Part shown: piece by piece, positions 44,080 through 52,595 of the stretch
Layout of the letters: each line of letters starts with the position of its first letter
Position numbering within the stretch: the stretch's first letter is position 1
Source of the DNA: an uncultured Paracoccaceae bacterium
Lineage (GTDB): Bacteria > Pseudomonadota > Alphaproteobacteria > Rhodobacterales > Rhodobacteraceae
DNA: 64,000 nt
NCBI GenBank assembly: GCA_947499725.1
Contig: CANMPK010000001.1
Location: forward strand, 1,240,001-1,304,000
Reading direction: 5' to 3'
Program-made: the position numbers and the translations under genes
Notes under the pieces: generated by a model
Told to the model about the DNA's origin: nothing
What the model saw: the letters and a program-made list of their open reading frames with translations, nothing else
The model's database searches: none

Positions 44080-45855
44080 ATGCCAACCTATACCGCCCCA
44101 ACAAAGGACATCCAGTTCATTTTTCATGATGTTCTGCAAGTGAACAAGAGTGACATTCCTGGCTATGCCGATCTGGAGCCTGAGTTCACAAACGCCGTGC
44201 TTGAGGAAGCCGGTAAGCTGACAAGTGAAGTGATCGCACCCCTGAATATTGTGGGCGATACCGAAGGCTGTACCTTTGAAAACGGTCTTGTGACCACCCC
44301 AACGGGTTTCAAAGAGGCTTTTGAACAGGTCAAAGAAGGCGGTTGGACAGGCTTGGATCTGCCAGAGGAATATGGCGGCCAGAATATGCCAGTCTTGCTT
44401 GGCACTGCGGTTGGCGAGCTGTTTACCAGCGCGAACCAATCCCTTTCGGTGTATCAGGGCCTTACCCACGGCGCCGCCTCTTCAATTTTGGCGCATGGTT
44501 CAGAAGCGCAAAAGGCGACTTATCTGCCTAAGATGGTCAGCTGCGAATGGACTGGCACCATGAACCTAACCGAGCCGCAATGTGGTACGGATTTGGGCTT
44601 GATGCGCACCAAGGCCGAACCGCAGGCGGATGGGACTTATAAGATTTCAGGCCAGAAGATTTTCATCTCTGCCGGCGATCACGACATGTCTGACAATGTT
44701 ATCCATCTGGTGTTGGCGAAAATCTCTGGCGGCCCAGAAGGCATCAAAGGTGTCTCTTTGTTCATCGTGCCAAAAGTGATGGTCAATGAAGATGGTTCTT
44801 TGGGCGCGCGCAATGATCTGTCTGTGGGCAACATCGAACACAAGATGGGTATGCGCGGCAATGCGACCTGTGTGATGAACTATGACGGGGCCACTGGCTA
44901 CTTGTTGGGCGATGAACACAAAGGCATGCGTGCCATGTTCACCATGATGAACGAAGCACGACTGGGTGTGGGCATGCAAGGCTTGTCTCAAGCGGAAGCC
45001 GCGTATCAGAATGCGGTGATCTACGCCAAGGATCGCCTGCAAGGACGCGATGTAACGGGCCCAAAAAACCCTGACGGTCCAGCGGACCCGCTGATTGTGC
45101 ACCCAGACGTTCGCCGCATACTGATGGACCAAAAAAGCTTTATTGAAGGTGGTCGTGCCTTCATGCTTTGGGGCGCGCAACTGATTGATGCAGCGCACCG
45201 CAATAATGACAAAGATGCGGATGGCTTGGTGTCTTTGCTGACGCCTGTGATCAAAGGCTTCCTGACCGATCAGGGCTATGACATGACCGTGCAGGCCCAG
45301 CAGGTATTCGGCGGCCATGGCTATATCGAAGAACATGGTATGAGCCAGTTCACACGCGATGCACGGATCACCATGGTCTACGAAGGTGCCAATGGCGTAC
45401 AGGCGCTCGATCTGGTGGGACGTAAGCTGGCGCAAGATGGCGGCAAACACGTGACGGCCTTCTTTGAGCTGGTGAAATCCTTCTGCCAAGAAAATGGTGA
45501 GGACGAGGCTTTGGCCGATATCATCGCGCCTTTGAAAACCGCGTCGAAACATCTGCAAGCGGCGGTCATGTATTTCATGCAGAACGGCATGAAGAACCCA
45601 AACCATGCGCTGGCGGGCTCTTATGACTTTATGCATATGTTCGGCCATGTCTGCTTGGGCTTGATGTGGGCGCAAATGGCCAAGGCGGCCAATACCGCAC
45701 TTGCAAATGGCACCTCTGACACTGCATTTTATGAGACAAAACTGACCACCGCGCGCTATTACATGGCGCGGCGTTTGCCAGCCACCTCGATGCACCTTGC
45801 GCGCATCGAATCCGGTGCTGATACCGTTATGGCATTGGACGCAGAGGCTTTTTAA
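44080..45855 (+). CDS. Acyl-CoA dehydrogenase with C-terminal extension
   Basis: This 591-residue flavoprotein oxidises an acyl-CoA to the 2-enoyl-CoA. FAD and substrate regions are visible: [44 protein letters not shown] and [22 protein letters not shown]. The catalytic Glu is in [18 protein letters not shown]. An extra C-terminal helical domain (about 470-591) marks the long subgroup that includes DmdC (methylmercaptopropionyl-CoA dehydrogenase); chain length or substrate cannot be decided here. CGGAGG precedes the ATG. Confidence 0.93.
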   Translation: MPTYTAPTKDIQFIFHDVLQVNKSDIPGYADLEPEFTNAVLEEAGKLTSEVIAPLNIVGDTEGCTFENGLVTTPTGFKEAFEQVKEGGWTGLDLPEEYGGQNMPVLLGTAVGELFTSANQSLSVYQGLTHGAASSILAHGSEAQKATYLPKMVSCEWTGTMNLTEPQCGTDLGLMRTKAEPQADGTYKISGQKIFISAGDHDMSDNVIHLVLAKISGGPEGIKGVSLFIVPKVMVNEDGSLGARNDLSVGNIEHKMGMRGNATCVMNYDGATGYLLGDEHKGMRAMFTMMNEARLGVGMQGLSQAEAAYQNAVIYAKDRLQGRDVTGPKNPDGPADPLIVHPDVRRILMDQKSFIEGGRAFMLWGAQLIDAAHRNNDKDADGLVSLLTPVIKGFLTDQGYDMTVQAQQVFGGHGYIEEHGMSQFTRDARITMVYEGANGVQALDLVGRKLAQDGGKHVTAFFELVKSFCQENGEDEALADIIAPLKTASKHLQAAVMYFMQNGMKNPNHALAGSYDFMHMFGHVCLGLMWAQMAKAANTALANGTSDTAFYETKLTTARYYMARRLPATSMHLARIESGADTVMALDAEAF

Positions 45856-45864
45856 GGAGAGACC

Positions 45865-46077
45865 ATGCCCAAACGCTTTCGCCTAACCCGCCGTATGCCC
45901 ATCGCGCTGACGGAGGATGCTTACCGCAAACTCAAGCGCTTTGCGCATGAGGCTGGGTTGGATGAAGGTGAGGCAATGTCTTTCGTCTTTGAAAACTTTG
46001 ACGCCATTACAGATGACGATACGCTGGCGCACCGGTTGCGCCAGTTCAATTTGGAACTGGATGCACGCAAACGCTAA
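45865..46077 (+). CDS. Small conserved hypothetical protein between acyl-CoA genes
   Basis: This 70-residue basic-then-acidic protein (KRFRLTRRMPIALTEDAYRKL) starts 9 nt after the acyl-CoA dehydrogenase stop with AAGGAG upstream, so it is translated from the same message. The pattern 'MPIALTEDAYRKLKRFAHEAGLDEGEAMSFVFE' is reminiscent of a short ribbon-helix-helix or helical regulator, but this is only a resemblance. Function unknown. Confidence 0.6.
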   Translation: MPKRFRLTRRMPIALTEDAYRKLKRFAHEAGLDEGEAMSFVFENFDAITDDDTLAHRLRQFNLELDARKR

Positions 46078-46134
46078 GAGGGCGTGCGCTGTACTGTTGG
46101 ACTTAGGTATTTAGATCAAGAAAAAGCCGCGTGG

Positions 46135-46196
46135 TTTTCTTCTTGGCAAAAATACCTCACGGGGGTCTGGGGGTGTGAAACCCCCAGCTCCGACGC
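46135..46196. repeat. Intergenic repeat element, copy 2
   Basis: CTTGGCAAAAATACCTCACG is followed by CTGGGGGT-GTGA-AACCCCCAG, a hairpin. It matches copy 1 at 9991-10064 in order and core bases and lies directly before the GST gene's ribosome site. Confidence 0.5.
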
Positions 46197-46214
46197 CTGA
46201 ATTTGGAGGAACTT

Positions 46215-46856
46215 ATGACCATTAAACTCTATTGCTTTGGTGAAAGCGGTAACGCTTACAAGGCGGCTCTGGCGCTGGAATTGTCTGGTTTGGATTGGGA
46301 GCCGGTTTACGTCGACTTCTTTGCCGGTGAAGCGCGAAGCGACGACTATAAGCAAAATCTGAACGCTATGGGCGAAGTGCCAGTCATGGTGGATGGCGAC
46401 GTGCGGATCAGCCAATCAGGCGTGATGCAGGATTATATCACTGAAAAAACAGGAAAATTTGGCGGCACAACACCTGAAGAAAAGCGCGAAGTGCTGCGTT
46501 GGGTGTTTTGGGACAATCACAAGATGTCCAGCCAAACCGGGATCACGCGGTTCTTGATGAACTTCCTGCCGGAAGACAAGCGCCCGCAAGAGGTCATCGG
46601 CTTCTACCAAGGTCGTTTGCAGGGCGCGTATGCGGTTCTGGAAAAACACCTTGAGGGGCGCGACTGGATTGTAGGGGACGGGCCGACGAATGCGGATTTC
46701 TCAAACTGTAGCTACCTGTTTTACCCAGAACCTTTTGGCTTTGTGCGCAGCGATTGGCCCAACATGGATCGTTGGCTGAGCAACATCGAAAACCTTCCTG
46801 GGTGGAAGCACCCCTATGACTTGATGCCGGGTCACCCCAGTGACCGCGGCCAGTGA
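46215..46856 (+). CDS. Glutathione S-transferase family protein
   Basis: This 213-residue protein has an N-terminal thioredoxin-like domain (KLYCFGESGNAYKAALALE; MGEVPVMVDGDVRISQSGVMQDY) and an all-helical C-terminal domain (YAVLEKHLEGRDWIVGDGPTNADFS). A Ser in GESGNAYK may activate glutathione. GGAGG lies 4-5 nt before the ATG. Its place between acyl-CoA dehydrogenase and thiolase genes recurs in related genomes as I recall, but its role in fatty-acid oxidation is unknown. Confidence 0.9.
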   Translation: MTIKLYCFGESGNAYKAALALELSGLDWEPVYVDFFAGEARSDDYKQNLNAMGEVPVMVDGDVRISQSGVMQDYITEKTGKFGGTTPEEKREVLRWVFWDNHKMSSQTGITRFLMNFLPEDKRPQEVIGFYQGRLQGAYAVLEKHLEGRDWIVGDGPTNADFSNCSYLFYPEPFGFVRSDWPNMDRWLSNIENLPGWKHPYDLMPGHPSDRGQ

Positions 46857-46866
46857 GGAGCAGACC

Positions 46867-48078
46867 ATGACGGAAGCTTACATTTATGACGCTGTGCGCA
46901 GTGTGCGTGGCAAAGGGCGTAAGGATGGTGCGTTACATGAGGTTACGGCTCCGAAGCTGAGCGCAGCCGTATTGAACGCCTTGAAATCGCGCAACAATCT
47001 GGAAGGCCATGCGGTCGAGGATGTGATTTGGGGCAATGTGACCCAAGTGGCCGAGCAAGGCGCGTGTTTGGCGCGGACGGCGGTTTTGGCATCTGACTTG
47101 GATGAGAGCATTCCGGGCGTGTCGATCAACCGCTTTTGTGCCTCTGGGCTTGAGGCTGTGAATATGGCGGCCAACCAAGTGCGCGGTGGCGGTGGTGATG
47201 CCTATATCGCCGGTGGCGTGGAATGCATGAGCCGCGTGCCGATGGGGATGGATGGCGGCGCTATCGCGGTTGATCCATCTATTGCGATTGATAACTACTT
47301 TGTTCCGCAAGGGATTTCAGCCGATATCATCGCGACTGAATACGGGTTCACCCGTGATCAGGCGGATGCGCTGGCGGTGGAAAGCCAGAGACGCGCCAAG
47401 GCCGCTTGGGATGCGGGGCATTTTGAGAAGTCAGTTGTGCCGATCTACGACATCAACGGTCTGCCGATCTTGGAGCATGATGAATACATGCGCCCGCAGA
47501 CGGATATGCAGTCGCTGGGTGCGCTGAAGCCTTCGTTTAAGGACATGGGCGAGGTCATGCCGGGCTTTGATAAGATCGCGCTGATGAAATACCCGCATCT
47601 GGAGAAGATCGAGCATATTCACCATGCGGGGAACTCGTCTGGTATCGTGGATGGCTCTGCTGCCGTTTTGATCGGCAACAAAGAGTTTGGCGAGCGTATG
47701 GGGCTGAAGCCACGCGCGCGCATTAAAGCGACGGCCAAGATTGGCACAGACCCAACCATTATGCTGACCGGCCCTGTGCCTGTAACGCAGAAGATCCTGC
47801 GCGAAACCGGTATGGAGATTGGCGATCTGGATCTGTTTGAAGTGAACGAGGCGTTTGCCTCGGTCGTGATGCGCTTCATGCAGGCCTTTGATGCGGACCC
47901 GGCGAAGGTGAACGTGAATGGCGGCTCGATCGCGATGGGCCACCCGCTGGGCGCAACCGGCGCGATGATCCTTGGCACGCTGCTGGATGAGCTGGAGCGC
48001 ACCGACAAAGAGACCGGTTTGGCCACATTGTGCATCGGCTCTGGCATGGGCGCGGCAACGATTATCGAGCGCGTTTGA
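46867..48078 (+). CDS. fadA: Acetyl-CoA acyltransferase (3-ketoacyl-CoA thiolase)
   Basis: This 403-residue thiolase cleaves 3-ketoacyl-CoA to acetyl-CoA and a shortened acyl-CoA. Catalytic residues are Cys91 (NRFCASGLEAVNMA), His in GGSIAMGHPLGATGA and Cys in LCIGSGMGAAT. GAGGAG precedes the ATG 10 nt after the GST gene. Its stop overlaps the cupin gene by one base (TGATG). With FadB downstream it would form the trifunctional beta-oxidation complex. Confidence 0.95.
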   Translation: MTEAYIYDAVRSVRGKGRKDGALHEVTAPKLSAAVLNALKSRNNLEGHAVEDVIWGNVTQVAEQGACLARTAVLASDLDESIPGVSINRFCASGLEAVNMAANQVRGGGGDAYIAGGVECMSRVPMGMDGGAIAVDPSIAIDNYFVPQGISADIIATEYGFTRDQADALAVESQRRAKAAWDAGHFEKSVVPIYDINGLPILEHDEYMRPQTDMQSLGALKPSFKDMGEVMPGFDKIALMKYPHLEKIEHIHHAGNSSGIVDGSAAVLIGNKEFGERMGLKPRARIKATAKIGTDPTIMLTGPVPVTQKILRETGMEIGDLDLFEVNEAFASVVMRFMQAFDADPAKVNVNGGSIAMGHPLGATGAMILGTLLDELERTDKETGLATLCIGSGMGAATIIERV

Positions 48079-48554
48079 TGCCGAAAATTGATCTGTCACA
48101 AGTGCCTGAACAGTTCGGCACCGGCTATCCTGAACAATTTCAGGAAGAGGTGAAGGGGCGTTCTGGTTTGCGCATTAGCGATGCGGGTGGGATCACGCAG
48201 TTTGGGGCGAATGTCACCATTTTGCAGCCCGGTGCGAAATCGAGCCTGCGTCATTGGCACGAACAGCAGGACGAATTCATGATGGTCATCGCAGGCACCT
48301 GCGTGCTGCAAGATGATCATGGCGAGACAGAGCTAAAGGCCGGTGACTTCGCGGCCTTTCCCGCTGGGGATGCCAATGGGCATTGCATCATCAACAAATC
48401 CGACGCTGAGGCGCGGTTTCTGATTGTGGGCACACGTACCCCGACCGAGACCGCTTGGTACAGCGATATCGATATGAAAGTGACCGTCGAAGATGGGGTT
48501 TACGATTTCACCCACAAAGACGGCCGCCCTTTCACAGGAGGTGAACATGGCTGA
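48078..48554 (+). CDS. Cupin-domain protein within the beta-oxidation operon
   Basis: This 158-residue protein has one cupin barrel: SSLRHWHEQQDEFMMVIAGTCVLQ (motif 1, His-x-His-(x)4-Glu) and GDFAAFPAGDANGHCIINKS (motif 2, His). A metal site is therefore likely. Start and stop overlap fadA (1 nt) and fadB (8 nt), so it is strictly co-translated. Its catalytic or sensory role is unknown. Confidence 0.85.
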   Translation: MPKIDLSQVPEQFGTGYPEQFQEEVKGRSGLRISDAGGITQFGANVTILQPGAKSSLRHWHEQQDEFMMVIAGTCVLQDDHGETELKAGDFAAFPAGDANGHCIINKSDAEARFLIVGTRTPTETAWYSDIDMKVTVEDGVYDFTHKDGRPFTGGEHG

Positions 48555-50736
48555 TTTTACAATGACAACCGATGCTGAGGGCGTCGCAACCATCGTGTGG
48601 GACACCCAAGGCAAGAGCATGAACGTGCTGAACCTTGAGGCTCTGCAAGAGCTGGAAGCCTGTGTGGATCAGGTGTTGGCAGATGAGGCCATCGTTGGCG
48701 CGATCATCACCTCTGGCAAGGAAGGCACTTTTGCGGGCGGGATGGATTTGAACATCATCGCCAAGATGAAAGAGATGGCAGGCGACAACCCAGCCAAGGG
48801 CTTGTTTGATGGCATCATGAACATGCACCGTGTTCTGCGCAAAATTGAACGCGCAGGCATGGACCCTAAAACCAACAAAGGCGGCAAGCCGATTGCGTGT
48901 GTGATGCCGGGCACGGGTTTGGGCATTGGGTTGGAAATTCCACTCGCCACGCACCGCATTTTTGCGGCCGACAATCCAAAGGCCAAGATTGGCCTGCCGG
49001 AAATCATGGTCGGGATTTTCCCAGGCGCTGGTGGCACAACGCGTTTGGTGCGCAAGATGGGCGCGATGATGGCGGCTCCGTTTTTGCTGGAAGGTAAGCT
49101 GAGCAGCCCTGCGAAGGCCAAGCAGGCTGGCTTGATTGATGAGGTGTCCGCCGATCCAATGGCGGATGCGCGGGCTTGGGTTCTGAGCGCGCCGAAGATC
49201 GTGAAAGCCTTTGATGAGAAAGGCTATAAAATGCCGGGCGGCGCGCCGTATCATCCTTCGGGCTTCATGACCTATGTGGGTGCCTCGGCGATGGTGCATG
49301 GCAAGACATGGGGCGCTTTCCCTGCGGCCAAGGCCCTGCTGAGCGCGGTTTATGAAGGTGCGACAGTGCCTTTTGACACAGCGCTGAAGATCGAAGCGCG
49401 TTGGTTCACGCATGTGTTGATGAACCCAAGTTCTGGCGCGATGATCCGCAGCCTGTTCATCAACAAAGAAGCTTTGGAAAAAGGCGCGAACCGTCCTGAT
49501 GTGGATGATGAGCGTGTGAAGAAGGTTGGCGTTTTGGGCGCTGGCATGATGGGAGCTGGCATTGCGCTGGTCTCTGCCAAGGCGGGCATTGAAGTGGTGC
49601 TGATCGACCAGAACCAAGAGGCGGCGGATCGCGGCAAAGCCTATTCCGAGACCTATATGGACAAGGGTATTTCGCGCAAGAAAGCGACGCCTGAGCAGAA
49701 AGAAGCGATGCTGGCGAAGATCACTGCCACAACGGATCTGGATGCTTTGAAAGACGTGGATTTGATCATCGAAGCGGTGTTTGAAGATCCGAAGGTCAAG
49801 GCTGAGATGACGCAGAAGGTGGAGGCGATCATTCCGAAGGATGCGATCTTTGCGTCCAACACCTCGACCCTGCCGATTTCAGAACTGGCGAAGGCCTCGA
49901 GCCGTGCGGAACAGTTCATTGGTATTCACTTCTTCAGCCCTGTTGAAAAGATGCTGCTGGTGGAGATCATCAAAGGCAAAGAGACCGGTGATCGGGCTGT
50001 GGCCAAGGCGCTGGATTATGTGCGCCAGATCAAGAAGACTCCGATTGTGGTGAATGACGCGCGGTTCTTCTATGCCAATCGCTGTATCATTCCATACATC
50101 AACGAAGGCATTCGCATGATTGGTGAAGGCGTTGCGCCGTCGCTGATTGATAATGCGGCGCAGCTGTTGGGCTTCCCTGTTGGGCCGATCCAGCTGGTGG
50201 ATGAAACCTCTATCGATCTGGGGGCCAAAATTGCCCGCGCAACCCGCGCTGGCATGGGTGACGCCTATCCGGATAGCGCGGTGGACGATGTGATCTTCTG
50301 GATGGAAGAACAGGGTCGTTTGGGCCGCAAAGCCAAGGCTGGTTTCTATGACTATGACGAAAAGGGCAAACGCCTAGGGTATTGGGATGGCATTCAGGCG
50401 CAGTATCCGCGTTTGGTAGAGCAGCCTGATCTGGCCGAAGTGCAAAACCGCCTGATGTTCGCGCAGGTGCTCGAAGCCGTGCGCGCGCTGGAAGAAGGCG
50501 TGTTGGAAGATATCCGCGAAGGCGATGTGGGCGCGATTTTGGGTTGGGGCTTTGCGCCTTGGTCTGGTGGTCCGTTTGCGTGGTTGGATATCGTGGGTGC
50601 CCCTTGGGCGGCCGAGCAATGCGATGCGCTGGAAGCCAAGTTCGGCGCGCGGTTTGCCTGCCCTGCCCTGCTGCGGGATTTGTCCGGTGGCGAGCGTGGT
50701 TTCTACGACAAGTTCAGCCCAGCTGCTGCAGCTTAA
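48547..50736 (+). CDS. fadB: Fatty-acid oxidation complex alpha subunit (enoyl-CoA hydratase / 3-hydroxyacyl-CoA dehydrogenase)
   Basis: This 729-residue fusion has an N-terminal crotonase domain (about 1-200; GGMDLNIIAKMKEM, LPEIMVGIFPGAGGTTRLVR) and a C-terminal dehydrogenase (about 325-729; VGVLGAGMMGAGIALVSAKAG for NAD, IGIHFFSPVEKM with the catalytic His). It hydrates 2-enoyl-CoA and oxidises the 3-hydroxyacyl-CoA. GGAGGTG sits within the overlapping cupin gene. Its stop shares four bases with the convergent sulfotransferase gene. Confidence 0.95.
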   Translation: MADFTMTTDAEGVATIVWDTQGKSMNVLNLEALQELEACVDQVLADEAIVGAIITSGKEGTFAGGMDLNIIAKMKEMAGDNPAKGLFDGIMNMHRVLRKIERAGMDPKTNKGGKPIACVMPGTGLGIGLEIPLATHRIFAADNPKAKIGLPEIMVGIFPGAGGTTRLVRKMGAMMAAPFLLEGKLSSPAKAKQAGLIDEVSADPMADARAWVLSAPKIVKAFDEKGYKMPGGAPYHPSGFMTYVGASAMVHGKTWGAFPAAKALLSAVYEGATVPFDTALKIEARWFTHVLMNPSSGAMIRSLFINKEALEKGANRPDVDDERVKKVGVLGAGMMGAGIALVSAKAGIEVVLIDQNQEAADRGKAYSETYMDKGISRKKATPEQKEAMLAKITATTDLDALKDVDLIIEAVFEDPKVKAEMTQKVEAIIPKDAIFASNTSTLPISELAKASSRAEQFIGIHFFSPVEKMLLVEIIKGKETGDRAVAKALDYVRQIKKTPIVVNDARFFYANRCIIPYINEGIRMIGEGVAPSLIDNAAQLLGFPVGPIQLVDETSIDLGAKIARATRAGMGDAYPDSAVDDVIFWMEEQGRLGRKAKAGFYDYDEKGKRLGYWDGIQAQYPRLVEQPDLAEVQNRLMFAQVLEAVRALEEGVLEDIREGDVGAILGWGFAPWSGGPFAWLDIVGAPWAAEQCDALEAKFGARFACPALLRDLSGGERGFYDKFSPAAAA

Positions 50737-51383
50737 TCGTCAAACCCATATCCAAAGCGGATGATATCCGCCTGACAGATGTCGCCCAACAAGGCGGCAT
50801 CTTTTTCGGTGTAGTAGCTGCGGAAATCTTTGCTGCGGTCAGAGGCATTGGCTTGCGGCAAATCAAGCGTGAAGCCCAGATGATCAAACAGAGGCTCTGC
50901 GTCTTGGGCGAAGTGTTCTAGGCGAATATAGAGGCTGCACCGCTCTTGCCCCGCTTGCGTGGTCATGTAGCTGGTATAGGGCGATGCGCGCATCGAGCGT
51001 TGTGTGTGGTCGTGATTGAGAAACTCACTAAAGCTTAGGTCTTTCGCCAGTGTCACGGCCTGATGATCAAAGGTCTGCATGCGCAGCCAATGGTAATAGC
51101 TGACCATGCGATCCCACGGGTTACGCACCAATGTCAAGGTAAAAAAGCTGTCGATTTCCTCTTCGGTGGCCAGACCTACGATATCAGAGAGCCTTGAGTG
51201 TTTCCAAAGCCGACCAGAGGCCTCAACGTCTTTGACGCGGCGGCGGCGCTTGGTGGCCTTGGGGGTATCGCCCAGCATCACATCGTCTTTCATCGCCCGA
51301 TCTTCCAGCGCAAGCGCAAGCGCTGTGCCACCGGTTTTCGGAATATGAACAAAGATATAGCGGCGGCCGCGGGACAGGATCAT
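50733..51383 (-). CDS. Sulfotransferase family protein
   Basis: This 216-residue protein has the PAPS-binding signatures: the 5'-phosphosulfate loop FVHIPKTGGTALALAL and the 3'-phosphate motif LVRNPWDRMVSYYHW. It would move a sulfuryl group onto a glycan or other acceptor; there is no signal peptide. The acceptor is not visible from the neighbours. Relatives are common in marine bacteria. Confidence 0.88.
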   Translation of the reverse strand: MILSRGRRYIFVHIPKTGGTALALALEDRAMKDDVMLGDTPKATKRRRRVKDVEASGRLWKHSRLSDIVGLATEEEIDSFFTLTLVRNPWDRMVSYYHWLRMQTFDHQAVTLAKDLSFSEFLNHDHTQRSMRASPYTSYMTTQAGQERCSLYIRLEHFAQDAEPLFDHLGFTLDLPQANASDRSKDFRSYYTEKDAALLGDICQADIIRFGYGFDD

Positions 51384-51513
51384 GGGCGTATGCTAGCCTG
51401 CACGAATACACGATGCCAGCCTTTGCAGACAAGTGTCGGCAACAATTGCGCAAAGCATCAAAGCGGTGTAATTTTATAAAAAACCAACCGAGCAGTCCCT
51501 TAGGGCAAATTTG

Positions 51514-52524
51514 ATGACAGCATTGAACAAATACCAGCGGCTTGAGGCCTCGGCGCTTTGGCGTGACCAAGCGGATGCGCAACGACGTGAGGTGATTGCC
51601 TCGATTGGGGATGCGACGTTGGTGATTTCTGATATGCAGGATCGCCCTTTGGCCCATTGGTCTATCCCTGCGATTGAACGCGCCAACCCCGGTAAGACCC
51701 CTGCGATTTTCCACCCCTACGGCGACCCAGAAGAAACCTTGGAGTTGCCCGAAGGCGAAGAAGAATTCGTTGCGGCGATCGAAAAACTGCGCAAGGCCAT
51801 TCACAAGAAAGAGCCTCGTTCTGGCCGGTTGCGCACGGGTGTGTTTGTTGTCATGGCGACGGCAATTGTGGCTGGCGGCGTTTTCTGGCTGCCCGACGCG
51901 CTTCGCAAACATTTGGCCTCGGTTGTGCCAGACATTAACCGTGTGGTGATTGGGCAGGATATTCTTGCACATTCTGAGAGTTTCACCGGCACGCCTTGCC
52001 GATCTGACGCAGCGGATCAGGCGTTGAAGGATCTTGCGAAACGAACCGGAGTGGCTGAAATCGTGGTTCTGCCAGGCGGCATTCGTGAGACCGCTTCTTT
52101 GCCGGGCGGCACCGTTTTGCTGGCGCGTTCTATCCTGGAAGATCACGATGATGCCGCAGTGATTGCGGGATATGTGGCTGCAGAAGGTTTGCGCTCCGAG
52201 CTGCGCGCGCCGCTGGATTACCTGTTGGAAAGCTCTGGCCTTGGCACAAGCTTTCGCCTGCTGACGACCGGTACATTGACGCCGGAGATTCTGAGCGGCT
52301 TTGCCGAAACCCTATCCACCGAAGCGCCCTTCGACATTGAATCTTCGGCTTTGGTTGAACACTTTTCTTCTTTGAACTTGAAGGGCGCGCCTTACGGGTA
52401 TGCTGTTGATATTTCGGGAGAAAGCACAATTGACCTGATCGAGGCCGATAGCCTGATTGGAGAGGTTCCGGACATCTTAGATGCGCGCAGTTGGCAGGCT
52501 TTGCAAAATATCTGCAACAGCTAA
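51514..52524 (+). CDS. Single-pass membrane protein, M48-peptidase-like but without the metal motif
   Basis: This 336-residue protein has a cytoplasmic N-terminal part (about 1-105, acidic around 72-85), one membrane segment (about 108-126) and a periplasmic remainder. Residues about 175-225 (SLPGGTVLLARSILEDHDDAAVIAGYVAAEGLR) follow the layout of M48 peptidases ('LPGG..., GLL..., ELAAVLAHEIGH'), but the HExxH zinc site reads AGYVAAE. If the resemblance is real, it is a non-peptidase relative. Start: ATG at 51514. Confidence 0.6.
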   Translation: MTALNKYQRLEASALWRDQADAQRREVIASIGDATLVISDMQDRPLAHWSIPAIERANPGKTPAIFHPYGDPEETLELPEGEEEFVAAIEKLRKAIHKKEPRSGRLRTGVFVVMATAIVAGGVFWLPDALRKHLASVVPDINRVVIGQDILAHSESFTGTPCRSDAADQALKDLAKRTGVAEIVVLPGGIRETASLPGGTVLLARSILEDHDDAAVIAGYVAAEGLRSELRAPLDYLLESSGLGTSFRLLTTGTLTPEILSGFAETLSTEAPFDIESSALVEHFSSLNLKGAPYGYAVDISGESTIDLIEADSLIGEVPDILDARSWQALQNICNS

Positions 52525-52548
52525 GACGCTTTTAAATGCGCAAAGAAA

Positions 52549-52579
52549 AACCCCCAGAGCACGCTCTGGGGGTTCTTTG
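52549..52579. terminator. Bidirectional terminator between the membrane protein and SPOR genes
   Basis: AACCCCCAGAGC (52549-52560), AC, GCTCTGGGGGTT (52563-52574): twelve perfect base pairs, flanked by AAAGAAA and CTTTGTTTT. Confidence 0.92.
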
Positions 52580-52595
52580 TTTTCGGGGGCTCTGC

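Noticed and set aside
44647-45795. 382-codon frame opposite the acyl-CoA dehydrogenase
   Set aside because: It is the complement of a well-conserved enzyme and shows no motif or ribosome site.
48532-49617. 361-codon frame opposite fadB
   Set aside because: His/Arg-rich shadow of a clear coding gene.
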